Shown: positions 1-13,627 of the stretch, one piece after another
Numbering within the stretch: the stretch's first letter is position 1
Layout of the letters: each line of letters starts with the position of its first letter
Source: Solea solea
Lineage: Eukaryota > Chordata > Actinopteri > Pleuronectiformes > Soleidae
NCBI RefSeq assembly: GCF_958295425.1
Contig: NC_081146.1
Span: 9,373,485 to 9,437,484, forward strand
DNA: 64,000 nt
Reading direction: 5' to 3'
Notes under the pieces: generated by a model
Databases searched by the model: none
Told to the model about the DNA's origin: nothing
What the model saw: only the letters and a program-made list of their open reading frames with translations
Program-made: the position numbers and the translations under genes

Positions 1-442
1 CACAAGTAGAATAGTCAAACAGTAACTGCAAGAAAATGTAAAACTCCTCATACAAAAAGACCCAAAGGCAAAATGAAACCCAGTTTCAGTGAGGTGACAA
101 CATCACAGTGATTCATGACATCATCCATTCAATATTCAAACTCGAACACGAACCAACAGGGAAAAGCAACTTTCTACCTCACACCTGATCACAGTGCTAC
201 AGAAAAAAAAATAATTTTGAATATTAAAGGGCCCCACAATCACATGCTGCAAAATGTTAACAAAACACTGGTGCAGAAGGGAGTGTCTGCTGTATAAAAT
301 ACCAAAGTTGATTTCCCTGACTGGTAGGTATCAGGGATATAGCTGCATTTCTTTCTAACAAGTTCATTATTTTGTCAGTCCATGAAGGCAAAATAGGGAG
401 CACAGTTAGTCGGTGAAACATTGGATTATCCCAAACACTCAC

Positions 443-604
443 CCAATTCCAGTGTCGCCTGTTTCTGTGACAGCAAAGACAAGCTGTCCATCTGATTCTG
501 GGCTGAGCTTCTGGCAGAATGTGCTGGGCGAGAGGAGTTCATGAGTCTCCCTTAGTGTTTTTGTCCATGTTGCAGCCACACATGAAGCTTCAGGATCATG
601 CAAT
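443..604 (-). CDS. Single internal coding exon of an unidentified minus-strand gene
   Basis: Read on the minus strand, a pyrimidine-rich tract and CAG acceptor (ending at 605) precede a 162-nt open stretch, which is followed by a strong GTGAGT donor at 442-437. The first base completes a codon and two bases are left over at the end, so the exon is symmetric (phase 2/2) and adds 54 residues. The peptide starts LHDPEASCVAATWTKT and ends TETGDTGIG. It is polar with two cysteines and no membrane segment. I do not recognise the family. Upstream exons should lie at higher coordinates and downstream exons beyond the left edge. Only one weak partner was found (27,275-27,429). Both splice sites and uninterrupted coding sense support a real exon; the gene identity is open. 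Confidence 0.6.
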
Positions 605-3600
605 CTGCGGACAGAGAGCAGTGATAGGTGCATACACACCCAGAGAGAACATGGGTGAGATTGAGGAGAAAGAACCAGAGAATTAGCTGAGGATTTCAGT
701 ACTGTGTCTTAAAATTATTCTATAGTTTGTAGCTTTTCTGGAGTGACAGTGCAGCAAAAAAAGAGCCTTTCCTGACTGTCATTTAGGTCCCCTGGAATTG
801 TGCGTCCCTACAGGCTGGAGTGAGCAAGTGAAGTATACACAACAGGAGTGTTTCTCATCTAATTTTTAAACCTGCAGTGATGTAAAGTCTGGATGAAGCT
901 TGCTCTGAGTGCTGAGAACAGGTGGAAGTTGTAAGAGGTATAATATTGACTGATTAAACTGGGAAACAGTGGAGACAGACAGAGTGTATACTGAGCATTA
1001 ATACATTAGAACCTTCAGACAAGTGCCAATGAGGCAGACTTTACTGAATGATCTTTTAGCCTCTCCGTGCTTCACTGATATGCTGCTGCTGTGATCAGTC
1101 CCTGTCTGCAGTTTTACAACTGACTCCATCTCGTCTCAGCACCATCCAATTACCTCAATAGCTCACTCTTGAAGACATATGTGATTCTTCATGACACATA
1201 TGACAATTGCTACTTGATTTATGACTTTTTAAGTCAAGCCTCAGTTCCTTATTTACTGTACTTTGCAATTTGCTGATTTCATTGATTCAAACTGCAATTT
1301 TGATTTGAAAATCATGAATTGTTCAACTCTATTTATAAAGCACATTAAAGTAAATTTCATACTTATAGTGTCACTAACCAGCCAATTACACAATTATGCA
1401 AAATAAAAATGAAATACTTAAGTTTTACTGAGTTTAGAACATCTAAAAACTTAAAAGTTATGTACTCTGTATTTACCATTTTACAAATGGATACAGGGAA
1501 TACTACAAATAAATAAAATACAAAAATCTAAAGTAGACAAAGCAGTTGGAGACTGCACGCTTTTACCAAGGCAGCTCAGTAAAGAAAAGGTAAATTGTTA
1601 TTTCTTTCAAAAAAGAAAAAAAGAAAAATAATATCTTAAATCTGTATCAATATGAAGTTCACCACCAAAATCTAACACTTTCTTCAATGGGCCATTACCT
1701 AGAGCCCCAGAAGATTTCATACAAGTTTATCATTTACTTTCTGAGTTATGCTGCTCAGAGGCAGACAGTTAAGTACAATTAATAAATGATTACTCATACT
1801 AAGTTAACATGTGTATGTGTTACCCACCCTGAAGCTACTGAATAGTGAACTACTATGAAGCGTCTTCAAAAGAGGCAGCTCCATGTGATCACACTGAGAA
1901 ATAATATTTAATAATAATGTATTTAATGTCAGAGAACTGAACATTGACAGCCAAAAATTATGAATTCAAACATTTCCCACAGTTGCTAGATTTAAACGGT
2001 TATAAAATACTTGGTTGCATAGAAAAAGTATCTGCTCCAGCAAAAAAAACAAAAAAAAAACTTTTCAGCTTCTGCAGTAATTAACAAGCAACTGGCTGTT
2101 GGTTGGTGGTATTGCCAAATCCCAGGTGTATAAAATAATTGAGGCATTCAGAGGTCACAGTCATTATTTAGACTCACTTCCAAGCAGTGGTGATTCCAAA
2201 GGTGTATTTACATGAATTACAAATAAGCAGTTTAATCATTAACACTACAGACAATGTGGGGTATATATTTCATAGTTATAACCATTGTACTTTTGCATTC
2301 TTTGAATTAACTGCCCAGTCCACAGTTTACTGTTAACTTAAATATTGTAGGCGCATAGAGTAGGATCAGTTTTTATTCTCATTGATGGGATTTAAATGTG
2401 AATCTTTTTGATTATGAACGAGAAATATATTTATTTATATTATGATTGAGAGACACAGTATATTAATTGAGACCCCAGTGGTGGCGCGATAATTGTGGAG
2501 TTCAATTTATTCATATTCATTACTCCATAATGTGCTGTATATATAATCGGTGAGAGCTGTGCTAGAGATGCAAACAAGCTCCCAGTGAAATGTTTTAATT
2601 GGCCTGTTCTATTTCCATTTCAATAAGCCATCCCCTCCCCTCCCCTCCTCCTTTGTCCCCTCCACTTCTCTCAAGTTCTGTCTGATATTTGACATGTTGG
2701 AGCTCTCACTCTGCTTCCTGTTAATAGACCATTTAACTCCACATTCTGAAGCGGTACCGTAAGGGAGGAGATAAAGATGAGTGTATGTGAAAATGAGGGT
2801 TTGTGTGCAACTGGATGCAGCAGGACAAGGCTAACACAGGAAGCTGAAAGAGGAGATGGTGAAATGAGAGGAGAGACATGAAAGGAGTTAGGACAAAGAG
2901 CGAAAAGTTGGAATTTCATGACAAGTAGAGCTCTGGCAACTCAGATGAGATGTGCCTCTGATGAGATACCATTACAGTCTGACACCACCAAAAACTGTTG
3001 GAACTAGTTGTTCTGCACAAGGCCATCTTTACTCATCATGACAAAGATTCAAATATCAAAACGTGTTTGAGTTTAGAAACTTGTTCATATTTAAACTTGT
3101 GTGATTTTATCATTTGTGAGGGCAGCATTATTCATACTGAGGGTCAAATTCGAAGATGTTCAGATCCAGACTTCCAAAAACAACATTTACATGTTCTAAC
3201 AGCAATGAGAAAGTCAGTTACCCATGATACCTGAACCTGTAAAAAGTAAAGATAGTGTTCACACAAGCATGTGGGTAATTGTTTCTCCATCTGCATATCT
3301 TCAGATAGAATGAGTTGTACAAATTACTGTGAATGCATTTCTGTCTGAGAGTTAACATTTAACGTATGACAAGAATTGGAATAAACTCTGATCAACAGCA
3401 TTTGTGAAAAATATGAAGAAAAAAATAGATTCAACAAACCAAACTTGTGTAAAAGTCTTCAAACATGTGCCTCTTTTACATCACATCAGTCAAGTCCGAA
3501 AGCACGGTCGATTCAACAATCAAGTGCTAACAAACCTCTGGCCAGAACAGAAACAAGCTCAGTCTGATTACTGATATTTAGATGCAGATGAAGGGGAAAG

Positions 3601-5570
3601 AGATGGATGAAGTATGCAGTATGGATGAGGAGAAAAACTCAAAACTCAACTGGCTGGAAAGGAAGAAAACCCTTTCCTGCCTCCTTATCCAGAACTCCTC
3701 CTCTATCCCTCTTGTGCCCATTTTCCTCACTTTTCTCCTCAAACTTTGTTTTAATTCCCAATCTTCTTTTCTTGTTCTCCACTTTTCTTTTTATGTCACA
3801 TTTTATTCCATTAGTATACACTCTCCTCCCTCTGTATCCTCTGTTCACTGTCTGCTCTCATATTTCTCCTTCCTGCTGTATATATTTGATCAGATTCCCT
3901 TGTTCCTCTATGTTTTCACCCTCTGCCCCATTCTCATCCCTCCACCTCATCACCTCCTCATTCATTACCCCCTCTCTCTGTTCGTCTTTGTGTGCACTGC
4001 CATTCTGCAAACTGCCCCAGGCTCAGACATATGGTGCTCTCTTCTCTGCTATTGTCATCCATTAACACAGTTGTCACTGGAATAACAGGCACATAGTCCA
4101 ACATGCAACAACACTGTGTTTGTTTCTGATGTTGGTAAAAACAAGGCAGGGAAAGATGTCAGGTGTCAAAAGGGCAAGAATAGAAATTTGACAAAGATTC
4201 ATGTATCAACATAAATAACATGCTTTCAATTACTTTGAGGAATCCACATATATAACAAGTTAAACGGGCCGTATGCGGGATTATTTTCTAAATGCTAGTG
4301 AATGAACAAACCATAAAATTACTTATAAAAGGAGACTTTGCACAACCTCCTCAGTTACCTACAAAGGCATTTAAGTTGACTCATATATCTAAATCTAAAA
4401 GATATGCAATGATGTTAACCCACTCAGGTTAACATCAGTGGGTAACTTCTGCCCGCTGTTACTGAAGCAGTGAGTAGCAAATAGTGAGTGAGTTGTAGTT
4501 TGCGTAGGTTTAGAGAATATTAATATCAACAAATGAGGCTCTCAGTACAACACAGACTCCAACAGAAACCTCACAAAAGCATAAAAAAGAGCATTGAGCT
4601 GCCTGTCTGGCCAAATAGGAAAGTGTCGTTAGTTAAATACTGTAGTCTCCTCTGTCACCGTTTTAGCCATAGCACATGATACTCAGTTGTGGATGTTGTG
4701 AAATACTTGAAATTACAATTATTTTCATTACGATTAACTTGAAAGTACTCATATTGAGATCACTGTGATTACTGCAATACATAATTAATTTAAGCATGTT
4801 ATTTAAAAGATCTGTTGAACCAGAAGCACATTGTTATACATGAATACATTGCAGTTAACAGCTGAATATATAGGCTACAGTTGATTTCCTGTATGTTGTT
4901 TGCTTTTGTCACCGCTGCATTGAGATTGTTATTTGCCCATAGTTCAATGCATCATTACAGTCCAGAATAATGATTTCCGAGAGTACACTACGTGACACTC
5001 ACCCGTTCCTGCAAGAGATTATTAGTAACAATATCTTTCGGAAGTGTTTTAAAATTGTCACTAATTTAAAGTTTAAATCACTGTTGGAAATATTAAGGAT
5101 AATCTACAAGTTGGCAAAATGTGTAAGAAGTTTTGTATAACACACTGGTAACATGAAAACAAATTTCCAAAAATTTGCAGTAATGGAGTATATCATTTCA
5201 CTGCAGAAAAAATACTATTTTGATTTGCAGAATCAGGCAAATGAGGCATATGTGTATTAATGTCTAGTTAGTCTTAGATTTAGCAAGCTCCTGGCATGCT
5301 AACGTGTTAGCATTTAGCTCACTGATGTGCAGCTACCAGAATTTAGAAGTGACCTTTTAAGAGGCTTCTGTTCCCAAACTTCCTGTGCTGAGGAAAATCT
5401 ACTGGTGACCAGGACTTTAGCCAGCATTTGGAGCCTTATAACTCCTTAATGTACTTTGCTTTTTACAAATGTAATACTTTAATTCAACACATATAGCTGT
5501 TGCTTGTTTAGCATCAATGTTTGCTAGTTTATACAGTATTAGACAGTGAGTCTACTCACCTACTACTCAA
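605..5570. other. Non-genic stretch, no exon recognised
   Basis: AT-rich sequence without a supported exon. All open frames are short and lack splice context or family resemblance. At 2,460-2,620 there is a stretch mixing AT-rich homeodomain-like motifs with unique sequence, the style of a conserved non-coding element, but conservation cannot be tested here. A short fragment near 1,320-1,350 resembles the start of the dispersed repeat also seen at 36,300. Confidence 0.5.
3582..4085 (+). other. Pyrimidine-rich low-complexity stretch with long but unlikely open frames
   Basis: Two overlapping frames stay open for 150-167 codons, but the sequence is a C/T-rich tract. The translations are almost entirely S, L, F, P, H and I with no domain pattern. 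Pyrimidine-rich DNA lacks stop codons on this strand by composition, so I treat it as non-coding. Confidence 0.6.
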
Positions 5571-5571
5571 C

Positions 5572-5640
5572 CAGCTGGTAGTTCAGTGGATAATGATTTC
5601 CCTGTAGAGTCAGTAAATTTCAGGGTTTTCTTTCAAAGAA
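5572..5640 (+). repeat. tRNA-like SINE head remnant
   Basis: The segment TAGTTCAGTGG matches a tRNA internal A box (TRGYNNARNGG). It is preceded by a CTGG start like many tRNA-derived SINEs and followed by a degenerate anticodon-arm-like region. The B box is poorly preserved, so this is a decayed SINE head, not a tRNA gene. Confidence 0.35.
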
Positions 5641-6300
5641 AAAGACAAGAAAAGAAAGTATTCCAGAAAGCTCTATAAACCAACATCCAAGCACATTTGC
5701 TTTTCTACACATTCAGGTCTTTCCACATCGTCACAGCAGAGTGGACACAGCTGCAACTTATACAATTAATTATGAGGCAGTTTAATTCAGGTGTGCAAAG
5801 TAGCCACTAATGCGACTAATTAATTCAACCAACCGGCTCATATTCAGCAAGCAAATGTAACCACTACTATTACTACTACTTAGATCATGTTAAACGGTTT
5901 ATACAGCGTATCAGTAGAATTAAAGATAACTTTAAAGTTTGCCTTCATAACAAACAAATGTATTTATTTACAATGAATTCTGGCTTCAAAGAAAACATGA
6001 TGTGGGCTTTTGTAAAAATCAAGAACAAACAAGATGTGGCCACTGATTAAGATGTGGCCCGTTTGAAAGTAAATTTGCATCTTTTCTGTCAGCAACAGTC
6101 TTGATTACGGCAAGTTTGATTAGACTGGATGGAAAATTACAGCGTACACGCACACACATACACACACAGTCTGAGACACTCACATGCACTGGTGCAGAAA
6201 CACACACACACAGCACATACTCACTTCTCCAGAGTTCTAATTAAAGTGGTTGTGATGACAGAGCTTAGAGTGTGATGTACAGTATTGCACAGCAGACAAT

Positions 6301-6332
6301 GTGTGTGTGTGTGTGTGGCTGGTCTTAAGGTA

Positions 6333-6386
<54 letters not shown>
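6301..6386. repeat. GT and 52-bp AT microsatellite pair
   Basis: A 17-nt GT run at 6,301-6,317 is followed by a perfect AT run of 26 units at 6,335-6,386 and then a GA-rich segment. The repeats are uninterrupted, so length is likely to vary between individuals. No gene is attached. Confidence 0.9.
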
Positions 6387-6390
<4 letters not shown>

Positions 6391-7564
6391 AAGAGACAGA
6401 GAGAGAGAAAGGCTTCATAATAATCTGTCCATAGGGAACAGCAGAGCAGAGAGCTGTGACAGCTTGTGTGCCAGCAAAGTATCAGTTACACAAACACTTT
6501 ACCATGCACACACACATGCATGCACACACGCACACACGGACACCAATGTTATTAATCGAACATTGCAGTTGTTTTATATGATTCAATGTCAAAATCTTAA
6601 GTAAGTGGAGATATGAGAATTGTGGTGCTTGAGATAATATGGAAGCAACTGAACGGGAAAACAGATTTTTAACGACAACTTGACAGCTGATCTCTAATTT
6701 GCAACAGGAGAATAAGAAGTGGCTACAGCTGCTGCAACAGCAGTGATACAGGATGCCAATAAAACAGGTAGATGGTGGAGTGAGACGGAGGCGGACTGAC
6801 AGGGACTGAGGTATGAAGACTGAGAGACAGACAGACAGACGGGTAGAGAGACAGACACAGCCTGGGGAGGTGTGTTTGCATCGCTCCTTCATCATCTGCA
6901 GGTTTTGATTCTGTTTGAAGTTTTCCTTCTCTGTGATAGGTTTTGTTAAGTCTTGTCATATTGTTCTCTCCATTTTTTTTTTCCCTGAGTTGTCAGGACA
7001 AGAAGTCTTTAATCTTTCTTATCTACCATATCTGCAAAGAAAAAAAACAAATACAGCTCTTTTCCTTTTTTTCCCTGCTCACAGTAGGATGAAACCCACT
7101 CTCTGTTTCCACATTCCATTTTGATATCAAAATTGTTGTGGGAGGATGCTAAAGAATTGGACATTTTACATCTTTAATTGCATGAGAAATCAGACAATGT
7201 GTAAAGTTATCATAGTGGTTGTTCACAGTTTAATATGTTACACCTAAATCAAAACAAAGCAAATGAGTCCCCTTTTAAACTGAAGAGCTTGCATATTTAA
7301 TGACCCTCTATGTTGTTGTTGAGGACTTAAATCATTTGTTGAGTGAAAATACTAGCACATGTAAGTGAATATCATTATTGCAGGAAATATCACCAGCCTT
7401 TAAAGAGCGGCGTGTCTTAGAAATAGCCAACTTTAGTGTCACATATTTGCCTAACAACTATAAAGCATATGTACCTGCTGAAAACAGGTTTAATGAGCAA
7501 CTGTTAACTATGCAACAAAATCATTCCATATGGCATGATCAAATAATGATGTTAAGAGGAGATG

Positions 7565-7609
7565 AGAGGAGAGGAGAGGAGAGGAGAGGAGAGGAGAGGA
7601 GAGGAGAGA
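7565..7609. repeat. GAGGA pentanucleotide repeat
   Basis: About eight near-perfect copies of a GAGGA-type 5-bp unit, strongly purine-biased on the + strand. Confidence 0.85.
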
Positions 7610-8301
7610 CAATAAAATAGTGAGGATCAACTGAACTGAAAACTACAGTGCAGAGAAGAGTGTCATTGAACATCCTAATCTTCTTGCTGGAAAGATCTGG
7701 AATTCTTGACTGTTAAAGTTAATCTCCTCATAAGTTGGGTCTATTTTCCAGTTTACAGTTTGCTGACATGAGGAAATCATCAGGTTGTGGAGAAACCAAG
7801 TGTTTACACTTCAAATGACCGACTTCTTTCGGTTTCGCCCTATAGGGGTCCACCACAGTGGACCATTTCACCCTCTCCATCGTGTCCTCTTCTGTTACAC
7901 CAACTGTCCTCATGTTCTCCTTCACGACGCCTCCTGAAAATGCTTTGCTACCTCTTTATACGAGGAATCTTTCTTTCTTTATATGAAGAATGTTGAATTC
8001 CGAACAATTCACAGTACAAAAGAGAGCCATGATGTGCCCCAAATCTTTCACGCCACTTGTTGTGTACAAAACTCACACGCACACACGTTTCGATGTCTGA
8101 ACCAACACTGCCTTTACTTCCGTTATTGTCACAGATTCAACATGTATCCATCCCATAAAATTAACCCAGTCCCTTAAAGGCACATTCCCCACTATCCAGC
8201 AACATACAGCAAAACGCCATGTATCACAGTGTGACCCACGCTATTAGAACATAACACCACTGTACACACCCAGACATGTTGGTACAGTACATTACAGGCT
8301 A

Positions 8302-8304
<3 letters not shown>

Positions 8305-8341
<37 letters not shown>
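8305..8341. repeat. CA microsatellite
   Basis: Perfect AC/CA run of about 18 units. Confidence 0.9.
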
Positions 8342-8343
<2 letters not shown>

Positions 8344-9140
8344 AGCCACAAAAGATACTGATGTGCAGAGGAAATATGGCAAATGAGGCAAATGCACAGG
8401 CAAGCAGAGTGCTCTAAAAGTTACACTGAAAATGGAGAGCTACTAAGGCAAGGTCGTTATACGGAGTCTGTGTGAATGTGTGCGTTCCTGCATATGTATG
8501 TGTGTGTTTTGTCTAATGAAAACAACAGTGCGGGTCTATATTTTCAGCTACTAGAGTGCAGTAAAGCCATTAGGCCTAAATTGACTGTAGATTACAGCAG
8601 CTCTCAATATGAGGCAGGATTTGCTCCACACCACACTTACTTCCAATGTGGCACTGTATGCATACAACAAGCAACATGCTGTGCCTCTTATTCCAGTCAG
8701 CACTTGTACTCTTTGTTTTCTATTGCAACACATTGATGATGGAGGGTGTCACTTGGTGTATAGACTGTGCCCTTCGACGCAAACTGCGTGCGTGATGTTG
8801 GGCTTTATAAATAAAATTGACACGACTTGATAATGTAGTCGCCCTTTAGCTGATCCAGATTTGTTGTTCGTGTCAGTTGCAGAAAAGGACACAGTCTGTC
8901 ACCTCACTGTGGGTGATTTGTGTGGTCACATGTTCAACACAGTTTTAGAGGCGTTGACCAAAATGCTGCAACATTAAGGCTGGATTTAAATAAATGAATA
9001 CCTTTAATTATCTATAGAATTACTACTATAAAGCAGTATGTAACATGTACTACATGTGGAAAGCATGTACTTATACTACAGGATTTGCTTATATTAGATT
9101 TTGCAGAATAAAGTTATTTCTGCATGGAGTTTGCATGTTG

Positions 9141-9258
9141 TAAAATTGACCATTGTGAGAGTGAATGGTTGTGTGTCTCTATGTGTCCTATGTGACATGA
9201 AGGTCCCACCCCCCGCGACCTTCATGTGGAGTATAAAGCAATAGAAGATGGATGGATA
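9141..9258 (+). mobile_element. LINE-type tail fragment ending in GATGGATGG-like repeats
   Basis: The segment CGACCTTCATGTGGAGTATA followed by AAGCAATAGAAGATGGATGG has the form of a widespread teleost retroelement 3' end: a conserved block, then GGAT-type short tandem repeats. It matches, in the opposite orientation, the copies at 21,290-21,630 and 28,151-28,305. Only the last hundred or so bases survive. Confidence 0.5.
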
Positions 9259-9259
9259 G

Positions 9260-10580
9260 ACTTTTGAGTCTTGTTACAAGTGATGGAATAAAAAAAATAA
9301 AATAAAAATAAATATATGAACTTGTTTTCAATCCATTACATTCTTTAGAATGGTACGAGGACTGAACATGGCTCTATAATATATTAATTTACTGTGTATG
9401 AAATTGCACATTTGGAAATGTAATTCCACATGATCAGTTTATTTTTAAATGGCCGACATCTTGTTTTTGAAAATGCTCTCCCTCTCAAGCTCCCTCCCTC
9501 TCTTGCATATGCAATATGCTGCCATAAACTGTGAGCATGAATGATGAATTCACTCATGCAACCAAAAGAATCTCAATTTAATGTGTTTCTGCACTGCACT
9601 ATGATTATATCATAACTCAAGTGTTACAAAAGCACTTGAGATAGGGGGGTTTCCTCACAGCTAGGATTGCTAATGGTTCTGATGCACAGTCTACAGAATC
9701 CTGCCCGGCGATTTCCTGTTGGTCGTTCAGATGTTAGGAGCATGATTGATCTCAAGTTCTCTCCAACAGCTCAGCCAGGAGGACGATTGGGCAGAGGAAA
9801 GAGAGCAAGACAAAAGATTGTGTAGATAAAGAGACTAAGATTGCAGTCGGGGTCGAGAAAGAGCGAGATAAGCAGCATGTGTGAGCCTCTAACCACCAGC
9901 TGACACTGTTCATCTGTTGTGTTGTGTCTGCACGCCTGTTTCACCATTGTCACACTGTGGGTTTGTCTGAATACATCAAAACAGCCAGAAAGACAGAGAA
10001 TAAGGGGAAGACAGAGGGAGAAGGAGAGAGCATTTTCTTAGAGAGACGCCACCATCAGCTTTCTGTCTCACTTTCTTTTCCTTTCATTTCACTCTGTGTA
10101 ATATAATTTTCACACCCTGTCCTGCTTTTATCCTCTACCCACATCCATTCCCACTTTTCTCTGTCTCACTCTCAGCGTCTCCTCTCAGAAGTAGAGTTGG
10201 GAGTTGGGAGCAAAAGGCAGGAGACAGACAAGATAAAAGATGTTTCCTGATTCTTCAGCTCCCAGCTTCTCTGCTGTCAAGCAAGAAGACAGCTAGTCAA
10301 GACAGAGAATTTCCAGCAAGATGTGAGGCTGCACAGCGGCTGTCGCTAACAGGCAGACAGGCAGTGAGAGAAGACGAGGAGAAAGAGAGACAGAGGGACA
10401 GATAAGAGGCAGAAAGACTGGTGAGCAGTAGGGTTAGAATTTCAAAATCGATACCAATACTCATGGAAATACTCAATATCCATTTTTTATACCATGGGGG
10501 GGAGGGATATAGGGTTGGCTATTGTTTGAATTTCATCACTTCCAGATTTTGCTTTATTATTTATTATAAATTCAATTTTT
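9260..10580. other. Non-genic stretch, purine/pyrimidine-rich
   Basis: No exon recognised. From about 9,780 to 10,420 the sequence is rich in GA and CT tracts, which keeps several short frames open by chance. Confidence 0.5.
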
Positions 10581-10586
10581 TGATTC

Positions 10587-10845
10587 GAGTAGCACTGCAA
10601 CAATTATTCAATGAATAGATTAATAATTGAAGCAAAAGTTTTCAGATTTCTCAGCTTCTTAAATGTGAAAATGTTCTGGTTTCTTTTAAAACTGAAACAT
10701 TTTACTTATTGTTGACAAAACAAGACATTGGAGAACATCATCATTCCCGGGTTTGGTAAACAAATTTTTCAACATTTTCTGACTCGATTAATCAAGAAAA
10801 TAATAGACAGATTAATGGGTTATGAAAATATTGGCTTTTTCTGAT
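10587..10845. mobile_element. Diverged copy of the CGATTAAT inverted-repeat element
   Basis: It shares the order of motifs with the complete copy at 39,342-39,695: a GCACTGCAACAATTATTCAA-like end, then CAAAACAAGACATT, then a GATTAATCAAGAAAATAATA block near the other end. The ends are eroded and no target duplication is visible. Confidence 0.5.
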
Positions 10846-11112
10846 GCAGGCACGTTTGTGTTTCATAGTCAAAAACAAAAAAAAAAAGATAAGCACATCT
10901 CTCAAATGAAAACAATAAGTCATATTTATAAAAAAAATAATGTTTTTGATCCAATTTCAAGATCTAGAATGACAACCCACAGCTAAAGGGACACACAAGA
11001 CCTCTGTTTTGACAGTTAATGGTTTCCTGCACCACAAAATAGATTTCCCTGACCATGTTTTTAAAGTCCTGCAGCTGAGGAATTTTGTATGTTTTTATCT
11101 GTGGGGATAATG

Positions 11113-11675
11113 TCTCGAACGCAGAACATTAAGGCTGCTTTTTTACATTACTATATTAAAACATATATACAGAGGCTAAAAGAATGTGCATTATAGAGTG
11201 TTGTATATCTTTTTTTTCAGCACAACTATAGGCATTTTTTCCCATATTCACCAACTATATGAACACACCTGAGCAAAAACTACTAAAAATGTTTTACTTT
11301 GGAAATACGACAAAGTTCGCTGGACTCATTTGTATGAACAAAAATAAAATAACAACAACAGTCTATTTTGTGACTTCTGCACAATTATCGCTACTCCCAG
11401 TTTAAATTTTATATTGCATGTATATATATATATACACACACACACACACATATATATATATACTGTATATATATATATATTAAAATTAATGACAACTTTC
11501 ACTCAACAATACATAAGACGACGAAAACACACATTTTGCAAAGCCTGAAGATGTGACCTATAAACACACACTCCCCCAGGATGTCCATATAAGGAGTTGT
11601 GTATTATTCCCACGACAATTTACCAAGGGTGCACCTGTGGCACTGATCCGTGCCACGTGAGCACTAAGGATTAAT
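11113..11675 (+). repeat. Dispersed repeat family, copy A
   Basis: It aligns by eye with 17,891-18,200 (same strand) and with 53,230-53,753 (opposite strand). Shared blocks are a CAGAGGCTAWAAGAATG segment, ACACACCTGAGCAAAAACTA (A and C copies), GATGTCCATATAAGGAGTTG with TGTATTATTCCCA, and a final CACCTGTGGCAC-like block. This copy is interrupted by a composite AT/CA microsatellite at about 11,419-11,480. I see no open transposase frame, so it looks non-autonomous. Confidence 0.6.
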
Positions 11676-13091
11676 AAAAACATTTAAAATATTCCCAGAC
11701 TTTTTATGTTTTCACTGCATCACCACACAGTACGTAAATCCCTGCCCCTGTCAATGCTTTTCCATTGTATGATGACGAGGGCGGGGACAACAGGTATTAT
11801 TGTATATTGGACTATTATTAAATTCTTAAATGTGGAATTCAGTCAATGCATTTTGCTGTGCCCTTATTTTTATATAGATATAAGTGTGGTTATCCAGTCT
11901 CATTAAACACAACACTATTCATTGCGTTCTCCTCGGGTGCCTCTCTTGATGTTTCCTTCATGTTCTACGGCACTGCCTCTCTGCTTGATGCGTGCACACC
12001 TGAGCACGCATGTAAATTCTGCCTCTGTCACACACACACAAACAAACACACACAGGAACCATTTCCCCATGTTCTGGCTTGCACATGCCATACGAGCACT
12101 CATCAGTCATGCTGTTCATTTCTATCGTACATGCTCCACTTTAATTATTTAACAACAATTCCTCACTTTGGTTATGTGTGGTGACACTGATGGCGTTCCA
12201 AAGCACTGCAGAAAAGACAAGCTTACTAAGTGATTTATCTTGTATTTTCATTCATCGAGCTTGTGTCGAGACACTTAAATTCACATTACAGTGCTGCGCA
12301 CGCCATTATCTGCGAAATTTCCAGTCCTCACAGGACAAACAAGACCTCTCAAGTTGATCACAGCGTGATACACGTCTGCACATTCTCACCCTGATCACAA
12401 TTTAAATGAGGGGCTGGTGCCACTTTCAGTGTTGCCAAATTGTCTGACCCAGTGGTCAGATACGTGTTTGTGGATGCCAGCTGTGGCGATAAAAGTCACT
12501 CCGCACAGCGAGATGATCTGCTGAGGCTGCAAGCCAGCATTACTCACGCGGCGACTTTTGCATGTGTCCATGTCGGTCAACAGTCTGACCCCCTCTCCTC
12601 CTCACGAGGGGAGTCCATGCAGTCGTTTGTTCTCGCTCAAAATGACTTTCAGGTCAGTAAAAGCTGCAGCAGCGTGAACACAGCTGTGATGCTTCCTTCA
12701 GTGGCAGCCACTGCTCGGTGGCTTCCTGCAGAAGAGAGGCAGAATGTTTGCCACTGACTCCAGCATTAGACAAATGGACCAAGACATGTATTTACTGAAT
12801 TTGACTTATCCTCAGTTTACCACCAGACAGGGTGAGTGGACCTGTCCCGTGAGAGTGCAGCTCTCCATTCTTTCATGATCATATAATTCACTTGACACCA
12901 GCGTTTTCCCTCTGACACCGTCTGAGCCCACAGTAGTCAACTTACTGGAAGATCAGTCTCCTTCTCCACGTTGCTGCTCTCTCAGTGGAACTGATATCAT
13001 ATTTGTCATTCCCCCCCCCTTTCCCGTGTCTGTCTTTTATATTGTGATCCTTTAACCGTGGACTGTCCCTCTGTCTCTACACTCTTTGCCT

Positions 13092-13440
13092 TCAGGATAC
13101 ATGCCTTTGTTTTTGTGTTGTACGTGTCATGTGTGTCCATCCCCTCCAACCCAGCAGGGGCTTGTATGAGTCTGGCCTTCTCTGCCTGCCATTGTTATGC
13201 CAGCGTTGTGCCTGTGAGTGCGTGTCCACGTCAGTGAATGTGTGTATGAAACTGTGTGCCGTATGTGAATTTGCATACAGTATGTGTTTATTGTGTGCGT
13301 GTGTGTGTGTGTGTGGGCAGCTTCTTTCTGCCAAGACCCAGATCCTCTCTGTGTCCGTCTATTGTGTCCAGTGTTGTGTGCAGTGGCTCTGGGCAGTTGG
13401 CCACCATAGAGGACAATGCAGGACCAACAATAGTGATGGA
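13092..13440. other. Non-genic GT-rich stretch
   Basis: Overlapping short frames on both strands follow GT/CA-rich composition, including a GT run at about 13,297-13,315. No splice-bounded exon or known domain is visible. Confidence 0.5.
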
Positions 13441-13627
13441 TAGGTTACTCTGTGGCATCGACAACATACTTACAGCATCCGGAGTTTGAGTGCACATCTC
13501 AATCTGTTCTCACGTACCATCACTCTAAATCTCTGTGGAGTGGAGTAATGTTTATAACATGCCATGTCATGATACCTAATTAATAATGCAGTGGTGCATA
13601 AAAAGCTTTTTTGCTATAGCCACCATA

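Noticed and set aside
3582..4085. Long overlapping open frames of 152-167 codons
   Set aside because: The region is a pyrimidine-rich tract. Translations are S/L/F/P-rich with no domain, splice pattern or family resemblance.
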